Shown here: piece by piece, positions 1 through 6,685 of the stretch
How positions within the stretch are numbered: position 1 is the first letter of the stretch
Layout of the letters: each line of letters begins with the position of its first letter
NCBI GenBank assembly: GCA_017963875.1
Contig: JAGCTA010000105.1
Location: forward strand, 1 to 11,356
Length of the DNA: 11,356 nucleotides
Reading direction: 5' to 3'
DNA from: Victivallales bacterium
GTDB lineage: Bacteria; Verrucomicrobiota; Lentisphaeria; Oligosphaerales; Oligosphaeraceae
The notes under the pieces: generated by a model
The model's database searches: none
What the model saw: only the letters and a program-made list of their open reading frames with translations
What the model was told of the DNA's origin: nothing
Program-made: the position numbers and the translations under genes

Positions 1-1662
1 CATCAAGGAAAAAACGTTATCTTGCCTGAAGATGTCACTGGGGTCAGGAGAAGGGCATTTGGGCGTAATGGAATAGGTCGCCATGGAATGTTATGTTTTT
101 GTGACAATTACACCGTATCAACAAGGAAGGGAAAGAAAGAGGCCATCTATCATATTTCATCAACTTCAAAATCACAGGCATTATCGGTTGATACCCCGAA
201 GATTCGCATCTTATCTATGGATTCTCATGGAACAACTCTAACGGCAACAGTTGACAGAAATTTGCCAGACGCCAATAAGGTGTTGGAGGAATTGGCAAAG
301 AGATTCATTGCTGACCCGTCTTTTCGTGTTACCGTAAACGGGAGAACAATGGAAAATTCTGAAATTATGCAAGAAGCACACTCTGAAAAGTTTACAGTTC
401 ATGTTAATGATGTAGAATTAACTATTGAACTTCTTTTGATTGATACAGAAAAAGCGCATAAAAAAGCTTCATATCAAGGCGTCGCCTTTTGGCAAGCAGG
501 AAGATTAGTAGGTGAACCAAGTTGGATGGTTGGAAAACATCCAGTTCTTGATGGGAGAACTCAAATTGCTAAACGATACACTTTTATTGTTCGCTCTGAA
601 GACTTTGAACTATACATTAACGAAGATTGGACTGCTTTCATCATTTCTCCTGTGATGGATGCTGTATATGATGAAGTAGCCAATCGGATTGAAAAGCTAC
701 TAGGTGACATTAACTTGAAAAACATACAAGGAATAAAAGCCTCGGTGCAACAGGAACACCAAGAAGAATACAAGAAATTATCTCGTGTTGGGAAATTAGA
801 GGTAGATGATGTTATTACCCATATTGTAACCACCAAACCTGCAATTACCAATGAAGCACTGTCTGCTGCAGTAGGTGCAGTGATTTCTATTGAACAGACA
901 CGAAGTGGAGTAGAATTACTCCAGAAACTTACCACTTTGGATCCAGATGAAATTGATACGCTTAATAGGCTACTGGATGATTGGAGTGTCAAGGATGCAA
1001 TGTGCGTTCTTGATGAAATAGATAGAAGACTTTCTGTTATTGAGGCTATTAGAAAGTTACACTATGATAAAGGAACAGATGAATTGCATACTCTTCATCC
1101 ATTAATCACATCTGCACGTTGGGTTTTTGGGCCAGAATTTGATTCCCCTGAATACTCTGCAAACCATCAATTGCGTACAATAGCAAAAACACTCTTCAAT
1201 GTTGATGATGCTGATTTTCAAGATGGAATTAAGCGTCCCGACCTCATTGTGAAAGGTGATTCTACTATTGGATTAACTACAACAGAGGAATTTTCTGAAA
1301 ATGGAATCACATACATTGATAAGGTTCTTCTCGTGGAACTGAAGCGTGGAGGATTTAAAATCACAAGACAAGAACGAAATCAGGCTCAAGGATATGTTGA
1401 ACAATTATTTGATTCGAAAACATTAACATCAAACAGTAGAGTCACTGCTTTTGTTGTGGGTGATTCAATAGAATCAGATTCTTTGAGAAAAACAATAGTT
1501 TGTGAGGAAAAAGGTGTTGTTTATGTGATTTCATATGCTCAATTAGTTGATTCTGCAAATCGGAGACTGTTTAGGTTGCGTGAGATTTTATCCGATCGAT
1601 ATGAAAAGTATACTGGTCAAGAATTGGCCAATAAAGCCATCCAAATGCAACTTCCTTTCTAA
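1..1662 (+). CDS. GHKL-type ATPase fused to PD-(D/E)XK-like nuclease (5' end missing)
   Basis: The frame is open from base 1 to the TAA at 1660-1662, so the gene begins before the window; the TTG at 22 is unlikely to be the true start. Numbering codons from base 1, residues about 21-32 carry a glycine-rich G-x-x-GIGR segment that matches the ATP-lid box of GHKL (Hsp90/MutL/histidine-kinase-like) ATPases. The upstream N box and DxGxG box would lie outside the window. A beta-rich region follows, including FRVTVNGR near residues 106-113, as in other stand-alone GHKL proteins. The C-terminal third has a PD-(D/E)XK-like pattern: RPDL with D414, VELKRG with E446 and K448, then QAQGY at 461-465. I infer an ATP-gated nuclease, comparable with MORC-like GHKL-restriction nuclease fusions; a Shedu-like (DUF4263) nuclease module is an alternative name for the C-terminus. 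The gene is AT-rich (22 of 60 G+C in 601-660), unlike the genes after it, which suggests transfer. Confidence 0.75.
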   Translation, partial: HQGKNVILPEDVTGVRRRAFGRNGIGRHGMLCFCDNYTVSTRKGKKEAIYHISSTSKSQALSVDTPKIRILSMDSHGTTLTATVDRNLPDANKVLEELAKRFIADPSFRVTVNGRTMENSEIMQEAHSEKFTVHVNDVELTIELLLIDTEKAHKKASYQGVAFWQAGRLVGEPSWMVGKHPVLDGRTQIAKRYTFIVRSEDFELYINEDWTAFIISPVMDAVYDEVANRIEKLLGDINLKNIQGIKASVQQEHQEEYKKLSRVGKLEVDDVITHIVTTKPAITNEALSAAVGAVISIEQTRSGVELLQKLTTLDPDEIDTLNRLLDDWSVKDAMCVLDEIDRRLSVIEAIRKLHYDKGTDELHTLHPLITSARWVFGPEFDSPEYSANHQLRTIAKTLFNVDDADFQDGIKRPDLIVKGDSTIGLTTTEEFSENGITYIDKVLLVELKRGGFKITRQERNQAQGYVEQLFDSKTLTSNSRVTAFVVGDSIESDSLRKTIVCEEKGVVYVISYAQLVDSANRRLFRLREILSDRYEKYTGQELANKAIQMQLPF

Positions 1663-1679
1663 ACTGTTCGTTCTTGTAA

Positions 1680-2108
1680 ATGCCTGACCTCGCCTTCACA
1701 ACACGAGTCCCTTTGGCGGTGATGATTGCGATGGGCATCAAGCAGTGGGAGAACCGCGCGGCGATGCCGATTCCTGTCAAGGGGAGATGCGCGATGACCT
1801 GCTCGAAGTCCTCGGACGCAAGGGAGTACGCCAACTTCCTCGCCTGGGCAGAACGCGTGTTCAGGCCGGAGGCGTTCGCCGCGCTTCCCGCATGGGAGGC
1901 TGTAGAAGGCTGGCGCGGCAAACTGGTCGCGGTCTGCGACTACGAGGCTTCGTACACCGCACCGAATCCTCCCGTCTGGAACGAGGGCTACCCCGTCTGG
2001 TGGCGCTTGACCAACGTCCGTCTGCTGGACGAGCCGATTCCCTGCCGTGGCAGCGTGGGGATGTGGCGGTTGCCGGAGGACGTGAAACAACGAATCAACA
2101 AAACATAA
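1680..2108 (+). CDS. ASCH (PUA-like) domain protein
   Basis: A 142-residue protein with the ASCH layout. Near the N-terminus is the family pattern of a hydrophobic strand, then G-x-K-x-x-E-x-R (G19, K21, E24, R26). Near the C-terminus, about residues 103-132, is a WWRLTNVR...EPIPCRGSVGMWRLP segment typical of the closing strands. ASCH domains belong to the PUA-like fold and are thought to bind RNA or modified bases; E. coli YqfB of this superfamily is an N4-acetylcytidine amidohydrolase. YqfB uses K-x-x-T, whereas this protein has K21-x-x-E24, so that activity is not supported. A TAA (1677-1679) directly precedes the ATG in frame, and no ribosome binding site is visible, which is odd for this window. 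It starts 17 bases after the AT-rich GHKL gene and ends 14 bases before the nitroreductase gene. Specific function unknown. Confidence 0.8.
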   Translation: MPDLAFTTRVPLAVMIAMGIKQWENRAAMPIPVKGRCAMTCSKSSDAREYANFLAWAERVFRPEAFAALPAWEAVEGWRGKLVAVCDYEASYTAPNPPVWNEGYPVWWRLTNVRLLDEPIPCRGSVGMWRLPEDVKQRINKT

Positions 2109-2110
2109 CA

Positions 2111-2114
2111 GGAG
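2111..2114 (+). promoter_or_regulatory. Ribosome binding site of the ferredoxin-nitroreductase gene
   Basis: GGAG lies 8 bases before the ATG at 2123. It fixes that start over an upstream in-frame ATG at 1745, which would add 126 residues lying across the ASCH gene in another frame and lacking any domain character. Confidence 0.75.
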
Positions 2115-2122
2115 ACTGGAAC

Positions 2123-2923
2123 ATGGAAAGAAAAATCACAATAGACCAAAGCAAGTGCAGCCACTGCGGACTGTGCATCAAGGACTGCATAGTTTCCTGC
2201 CTGGAGTTCGGCGAGGAGGACTTTCCCCGCTACAAACAGGGGATGGACACCCAATGTGTGGGATGCCAGCACTGCATGGCGATATGCCCAGGCGAGGCGT
2301 TGTCGTTCGGCGGGCTTGACCCGGCAGCGTCGGAAGCAACCGCCTATGGAGACAGCGACGGCCTTCTGCGGCTCATCAAATCGCGGCGCAGCGTGCGCCT
2401 TTTCCGTCACGAGGACGTGCCGCCCGAAAAGATAGCCAAACTCCGCGAGATGCTGGCCTACACGCCGAAGGGCGGCAATGTGGACTGCCTCCATTTCACC
2501 ATTGTCGGGACCCGCACGAAAATGGAGGAAATCGCGAAAATCGCCTATGACGCGGCTGAAAAGTCAACGTCGCCCATGATGAAGTTCATCACAGAAAGCA
2601 AGACACGCGGCATCGACGTCATCTACCGTGGAGCACCGTCGATGCTGATAGCCTCCATCGACCTGAACAAGGCGATCGCCGGCTGCGAGACGGTCGATCC
2701 CGTCATCGCGCTCTCATACGCCGACCTCTACGCGCAGAGCCTCGGCCTCGGGACGCTCTGGGACGACTGCGCGTTCTTCGCGGGGAAGGAACTGCCGCAG
2801 GTACTTGAGGCGTACCAGATTCCCGACGGGTACACCTTGAGCTTTGTGCTTCTGCTTGGCGTCCCCGCAGTCAGATACCGTCGGACGGTGCAGAAGAAAC
2901 TTGAGCATGTAACGGTATTATGA
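2123..2923 (+). CDS. Nitroreductase family protein with N-terminal 2x[4Fe-4S] ferredoxin domain
   Basis: 266 residues. The N-terminal ferredoxin domain has two cysteine clusters, C12-x2-C15-x2-C18-x3-C22 and C45-x2-C48-x2-C51-x3-C55-P, enough for two [4Fe-4S] clusters. From about residue 80 a nitroreductase-fold FMN domain follows, with the phosphate-binding SRRSVR motif at 87-92 and the TPKGGN segment that corresponds to the family's (A/S)PS-x-x-N region. Such fusions occur mainly in anaerobes, where they are thought to take electrons from ferredoxin-type donors to reduce FMN and a small substrate; the substrate here is unknown. It is cytoplasmic, with no signal peptide. The gene sits 14 bases after the ASCH gene and 3 bases before the polymerase gene, so it is probably co-transcribed with them. 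An oxidoreductase within a translesion-polymerase operon has no obvious repair role. The family call is firm; the reaction is not known. Confidence 0.93.
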   Translation: MERKITIDQSKCSHCGLCIKDCIVSCLEFGEEDFPRYKQGMDTQCVGCQHCMAICPGEALSFGGLDPAASEATAYGDSDGLLRLIKSRRSVRLFRHEDVPPEKIAKLREMLAYTPKGGNVDCLHFTIVGTRTKMEEIAKIAYDAAEKSTSPMMKFITESKTRGIDVIYRGAPSMLIASIDLNKAIAGCETVDPVIALSYADLYAQSLGLGTLWDDCAFFAGKELPQVLEAYQIPDGYTLSFVLLLGVPAVRYRRTVQKKLEHVTVL

Positions 2924-2926
2924 CGA

Positions 2927-4423
2927 ATGCCCGACCGCACGTACATAGCCATAGACCTCAAGTCCTTCTACGCCTCGGTGGAGTGCGTGGACAGGAGGCT
3001 TGACCCTCTGGCGACCAACCTGGTTGTGGCGGACGAATCACGGACGGAAAAGACCATCTGCCTTGCGGTCTCGCCGTCGCTGAAGGCCTGCGGCATCCCC
3101 GGACGGGCGCGGCTCTTCGAGGTCGTACAGAAGGTGCGCGAGGCAAACGCCATGCGGCAGCGGAACGCGCCGTGCCGCCGCTTCACGGGCAAGTCCTTCA
3201 ACGCCCCCGAACTGGCGGCGAACCCCGCGCTGGAACTCGGCTACATCGTAGCGCAACCGCGGATGGCGAGGTACATGGAGGTCAGCCAGAACATCTTCTC
3301 CATCTACATGCGGCACGTCTCGCCCGACGACATCCACGTCTATTCCATCGACGAGGTGTTCATCGACGCCACGCAGTACCTGCGGATGTACGGCCTGACG
3401 GCCCACGAGTTCACGATGAGGCTCATCCAGAGCGTCCTCAAGGAGACGGGCATCACGGCCACGGCGGGCATCGGGACGAACCTCTATCTCGCCAAGGTGG
3501 CGATGGACATCGTGGCGAAGCACATCCCCGCCGACAGGGACGGAGTCCGCATCGCGGAGCTGGACGAGACGTCCTACCGCCGCAGCCTCTGGACGCACCG
3601 CCCGCTCACGGACTTCTGGCGTGTCGGACACGGCTACGCCGACAAACTGGAGGAGCACGGGATGCGGACGATGGGCGACGTGGCGCGGCGGTCGCTGACG
3701 GACGAGGACACGCTCTACCGCATGTTCGGCGTCAACGCGGAGCTTCTCATCGACCACGCCTGGGGCTGGGAGCCCTGCACAATCGCCGAAATCAAGGCTT
3801 ACAGGCCCGCGAGCAACAGCATCAGCGTCGGGCAGGTGCTCCAGGACCCGTATCCCTTCGACAAGGGGCGGCTGGTGGTCAAGGAGATGGCCGATTCCCT
3901 CTCGCTCGACCTCGTGGAGAAGCGGCTGATGACCGACCAGATGGTGCTTACCGTCGGCTACGACGTGGAGAACCTCAAGGACGGTCGCGCCTACGATGGT
4001 CCCGTGGAAATCGACCGCTACGGGCGGAGCATACCCAAGGAGGCGCACGGCTCGATCAACCTTGAACACCGTACTTCCTCATCGAAGACGATTGTCGAGG
4101 CCGTTGCGCGGCTCTACGACCGCATCGTGAACCCGAAACTGCTGGTGCGGCGGATGTACGTGGTGGCCAGCCGCGTCGTGGACGAAACCACGGCGAAGTC
4201 GCAGACAAAGCCGGAGCAGCTTGACCTCTTCACGGACTACAAGGCGCTGGAGGAACAGCGGGCGAAGGAGCAGGCGGACGCCGAGCGCGAGCGCAAGGCG
4301 CAGGAGGCCTTGCTCGCCATACGGCAGAAGCTCGGCAAGAACGCCATCCTCAAGGGGATGAACCTTGAGGACGGCGCGACAGCGCGAGACCGCAACCGCC
4401 AGATCGGAGGGCACAAGGCATGA
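2927..4423 (+). CDS. Y-family translesion DNA polymerase (UmuC/DinB/UvrX-like)
   Basis: 498 residues. The polymerase core is intact: D10 in the IDLKSFYASVE motif with Y15 at the steric-gate position, and YSIDEVFID with catalytic D142 and E143. An ATAGIGTNLYLAK segment follows, as in palm/finger regions of UmuC-like enzymes, then a helix-hairpin-helix-type stretch (HRPLTDFWRVGHGYADKLEEHG). The little-finger region is followed by QLDLF at 431-435, a canonical beta-clamp binding motif. A charged, probably helical tail of about 60 residues makes it longer than DinB (about 350) and UvrX (about 415). It should copy damaged template after recruitment to the clamp. The start lies 3 bases after the nitroreductase stop without a clear ribosome binding site, suggesting translational coupling. 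The gene overlaps yolD by ATGA. From memory, the sequence is very close in style to a polymerase group widespread in Clostridia, so spread by transfer is plausible. No LexA box was found. Confidence 0.96.
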   Translation: MPDRTYIAIDLKSFYASVECVDRRLDPLATNLVVADESRTEKTICLAVSPSLKACGIPGRARLFEVVQKVREANAMRQRNAPCRRFTGKSFNAPELAANPALELGYIVAQPRMARYMEVSQNIFSIYMRHVSPDDIHVYSIDEVFIDATQYLRMYGLTAHEFTMRLIQSVLKETGITATAGIGTNLYLAKVAMDIVAKHIPADRDGVRIAELDETSYRRSLWTHRPLTDFWRVGHGYADKLEEHGMRTMGDVARRSLTDEDTLYRMFGVNAELLIDHAWGWEPCTIAEIKAYRPASNSISVGQVLQDPYPFDKGRLVVKEMADSLSLDLVEKRLMTDQMVLTVGYDVENLKDGRAYDGPVEIDRYGRSIPKEAHGSINLEHRTSSSKTIVEAVARLYDRIVNPKLLVRRMYVVASRVVDETTAKSQTKPEQLDLFTDYKALEEQRAKEQADAERERKAQEALLAIRQKLGKNAILKGMNLEDGATARDRNRQIGGHKA

Positions 4424-4857
4424 ACGACAGCCAATTCCCATACGAGGACATCGTGAACCTGCCGCACCACGTCTCGCGGAACCGCCCGCAGATGCCCCTG
4501 CGCGACAGGGCGGCGCAGTTCGCGCCGTTCGCCGCGCTGACGGGCTACGGGGAGGCCATCGACGAGACGGCACGGTGGACGGAGGAACGGCGCGAAATGG
4601 ACGAGAACGAGCGCGCCGTCCTGGACAGCCGCCTCCGATTTCTCTCCACGCGACTGGAAGAGCAGCCGCAGGTGGAGATAGAACATTTCGTGCCGGACAG
4701 CCGAAAGACCGGCGGCGCATATGTCCGCACGATGGGGCGGCTTGCGGCAATATCTCCCGCCTCACGGACGTTAATGCTTATAGACGGCACAGTCCTCAGT
4801 CTGGACAACATTACCGCAATCGAAAGCCCCTTGTTCAACACAGTGGAGGATATATGA
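4420..4857 (+). CDS. YolD-like protein, partner of the Y-family polymerase
   Basis: 145 residues with the YolD-like signature. An N-terminal LPHHVSRNRPQM segment is followed by the hallmark RAAQFAPFAALTGY stretch (about residues 30-43), then a helical charged region and a beta-rich end (VRTMGRLAAIS...LIDGTVLSLDNITAIES) that suggests a small WYL/SH3-like fold. YolD-like genes are typically found directly beside UvrX-type Y-family polymerases and are thought to act as UmuD-like accessory or regulatory subunits; the biochemical role is not settled. The start ATG overlaps the polymerase stop as ATGA (4420-4423) and has its own GGAGGG at 4406-4411, 8 bases upstream. Its stop in turn overlaps the next start as ATGA (4854-4857). 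Two such overlaps strongly support one transcript and matched expression. Confidence 0.92.
   Translation: MNDSQFPYEDIVNLPHHVSRNRPQMPLRDRAAQFAPFAALTGYGEAIDETARWTEERREMDENERAVLDSRLRFLSTRLEEQPQVEIEHFVPDSRKTGGAYVRTMGRLAAISPASRTLMLIDGTVLSLDNITAIESPLFNTVEDI
4845..4850 (+). promoter_or_regulatory. Ribosome binding site of the NYN-domain gene
   Basis: GGAGGA 3 bases before the ATG at 4854, within the 3' end of the YolD gene. It supports 4854 as the start rather than an in-frame ATG at 4365, which would add 163 residues overlapping the polymerase tail and the whole YolD gene in another frame. Confidence 0.7.
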
Positions 4858-6668
4858 CAGGAAACGAACCCGAACTGAAGGGGGAACTGACGCATCTCAT
4901 ATTCGGGGCGATCAAGGCATCGCCGGAGATGCTGGATTATTGCCTGGACATCGCCACGCCAAAGATTCGCTGGATGATTCTCCAGCAGGCCAATGCGGTG
5001 CGTCCATTGCGCGGATTCCGGCTGACGCAGGACATGGTGGACAAGCCGCAGGTGCATAAGTTCCTCTACGGCACATTCCACCGGGAGGCCTGGCTTCAGC
5101 ACTCATACGCCAATGCGTTATTATGCCTGCCCCCGATACAGGCGTCAATAAGGTTTCTCACCCTTCTGGGCGATGAATGGATGAGGCGGAACTGGCGGCG
5201 TTTCTTCGGATTTCTCATCGATCCGCGCATCATCGCAATGACAATGCTCCTCGGCTTCAAGGAGGGCGAGATGTTTCGGCTGGGGCTTCGCCTCGCACGT
5301 TGCCACGCGTTTTGGACGCAGAAGCCGAATCTTAAGAACGACCGGTACGGCATTCTGGTGGACGCGATGGTCAATCCGTTCGCCGAGGATGACAGCATGG
5401 AAATGCTTGATAAGACAAACAAGAAGCTGCTGGACGCCATCCTCGTCGAGGATCCTGCGCAGAAATACGGGGAGATGGTGGATCGCCTCAAAGCGGCGGA
5501 GGCGACCAGCAAGGGCGACAGGGAACAGCGGAACGCATCCGAGAAGACGGCGGAGAACCTCGCCCGTGAACTTGACAAGGCAAAGGCCGATGCGGCTGCG
5601 GAAATTGATAGCCTCAAGGCAAAGCTCGCCGAGCGAGAAGAGAGGATTAAGCGTCTTGAGGACGAGAACGGCTGGCTTAAGGCACATGGGGGCGACCTGG
5701 ACAGGAAATGGGTCGAGGAAATCCACGATTCCCACGGCGATGTCGCAAAAACTCTACGCAGTGCGGAGACAATTCTCCGTGAGCAGGAGGAACGGAATCT
5801 CCGCTACGGCACATTGAAGACGCTTCGCCATGATGCGGAACAACTCAAGGAAATGGAGGAAAGGCTCCGCGAGGCGATGAGACTTTCCCTGTCCCTGCAT
5901 CCGCAGATGAACGACATCTACAGGCAGGTCAAGGCCACCCGCAGGAAAATCGGCGAGCGTCTGGCAGGGACACCCGAGGGCGAGGGGCTTATAGAGGAAT
6001 CCCCCGTCGTGCTGCAGATAAGGACAGACATCCGCTCCGTGTCGCCCGAAAGCAACTTCCATAGTGCGCTGAACGCCATCCGAGCATTCCTGCGGGACAA
6101 GTGCATGGAGACGCTCCTTACACATCAGGAAATCTCATCGCTTTGCGATGAGTGCAACCGCCGCGAGGAGGTTTTGAAGAAAGCGACCGACACCTACGAG
6201 GTAGCGAAAAGGCACGTTCCCGAAATATGGAATCCAGGCGAACGTGGTTCGGAACTGGCCGAGACAACGATTGTACTCGACGCATACAACGTCATGCTCC
6301 GCTCGCCCGAATGGCAAAATGCGATAAACGAAGGCAACCGCTCGTTCCAGGAGCTTCGCGGCGAATTCATCCGCCAGTGCCGTCCGCTTGGCGGCCTCTT
6401 CAAGGAGGTCTGGCTCGTATTTGACGGCAACGACGAGGAGAATGACCAGGAGAGTCGTGACGGAAACGTCATTGTGGCATACGCAAGAAAGAGGCAGGAC
6501 GAACACAACGCCGACCTCTTCATCCAAGACCTGTTCGGCGGCAAATTGGCCAACGTCAGCGCATGGCTCGTCACCGATGACTACGGCCTTCGCTACAGCG
6601 TGGAAGACAAGGCGGGTGCTTTCATACCAGGACACGTCCTTCTGGGGATGACGAGTCAGGGCATTTGA
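4854..6668 (+). CDS. Coiled-coil protein with C-terminal NYN (YacP-like) RNase domain
   Basis: 604 residues. Residues 1 to about 200 are a mostly helical domain I do not recognise, rich in aromatic and basic residues. About 210-280 is a strong coiled coil with charged heptads (AKLAEREERIKRLEDEN). About 290-465 is further helical sequence. From about 470 to the end is an NYN/PIN-like nuclease domain: LDAYNVM with D476, VWLVFDGND with D524, NADLFIQD with D554, and WLVTDDYGLR with D575/D576. These match the four acidic positions of the NYN fold, and the order resembles bacterial YacP (Rae1). I infer a metal-dependent endoribonuclease whose N-terminal part binds a target or partner. Composition is intermediate (32 of 60 G+C in 6241-6300), between the GC-rich repair genes and the AT-rich DUF262 genes. 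It overlaps the YolD stop and leads directly into the first DUF262 gene, so it may serve either block; I favour a defence role, without proof. Confidence 0.85.
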   Translation: MTGNEPELKGELTHLIFGAIKASPEMLDYCLDIATPKIRWMILQQANAVRPLRGFRLTQDMVDKPQVHKFLYGTFHREAWLQHSYANALLCLPPIQASIRFLTLLGDEWMRRNWRRFFGFLIDPRIIAMTMLLGFKEGEMFRLGLRLARCHAFWTQKPNLKNDRYGILVDAMVNPFAEDDSMEMLDKTNKKLLDAILVEDPAQKYGEMVDRLKAAEATSKGDREQRNASEKTAENLARELDKAKADAAAEIDSLKAKLAEREERIKRLEDENGWLKAHGGDLDRKWVEEIHDSHGDVAKTLRSAETILREQEERNLRYGTLKTLRHDAEQLKEMEERLREAMRLSLSLHPQMNDIYRQVKATRRKIGERLAGTPEGEGLIEESPVVLQIRTDIRSVSPESNFHSALNAIRAFLRDKCMETLLTHQEISSLCDECNRREEVLKKATDTYEVAKRHVPEIWNPGERGSELAETTIVLDAYNVMLRSPEWQNAINEGNRSFQELRGEFIRQCRPLGGLFKEVWLVFDGNDEENDQESRDGNVIVAYARKRQDEHNADLFIQDLFGGKLANVSAWLVTDDYGLRYSVEDKAGAFIPGHVLLGMTSQGI

Positions 6669-6670
6669 TG

Positions 6671-6676
6671 AAGGAG
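6671..6676 (+). promoter_or_regulatory. Ribosome binding site that decides the start of the DUF262-HNH gene
   Basis: AAGGAG 9 bases before a GTG at 6686-6688. The ATG at 6668, overlapping the previous stop as TGATG, and a TTG at 6665 are in the same frame but have no good upstream site. The GTG start gives the N-terminus M-N-R-V-E-L-K, which fits the usual beginning of DUF262 proteins. Confidence 0.6.
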
Positions 6677-6685
6677 AGCATAACA

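Noticed and set aside
1664..1680. Possible SOS/LexA box (TGTTCGTTCTTGT)
   Set aside because: Only one half-site is present; the second half does not match either the CTGT-N8-ACAG or the GAAC-N4-GTTC form.
1745..2122. In-frame N-terminal extension of the nitroreductase (total 392 residues)
   Set aside because: It overlaps the ASCH gene in another frame, has no domain character, and the ATG at 2123 has its own GGAG.
3038..4069. Long open frame on the minus strand (343 codons), and a + strand open frame at 3172-4065
   Set aside because: Both lie across the catalytic polymerase gene and consist of Arg/Val/His/Gly-rich sequence, typical shadows of GC-rich coding DNA.
4365..4853. In-frame N-terminal extension of the NYN protein (total 767 residues)
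   Set aside because: It overlaps the polymerase tail and all of the YolD gene; composition is arginine/alanine-rich as in frame shadows, and 4854 has a strong ribosome binding site.
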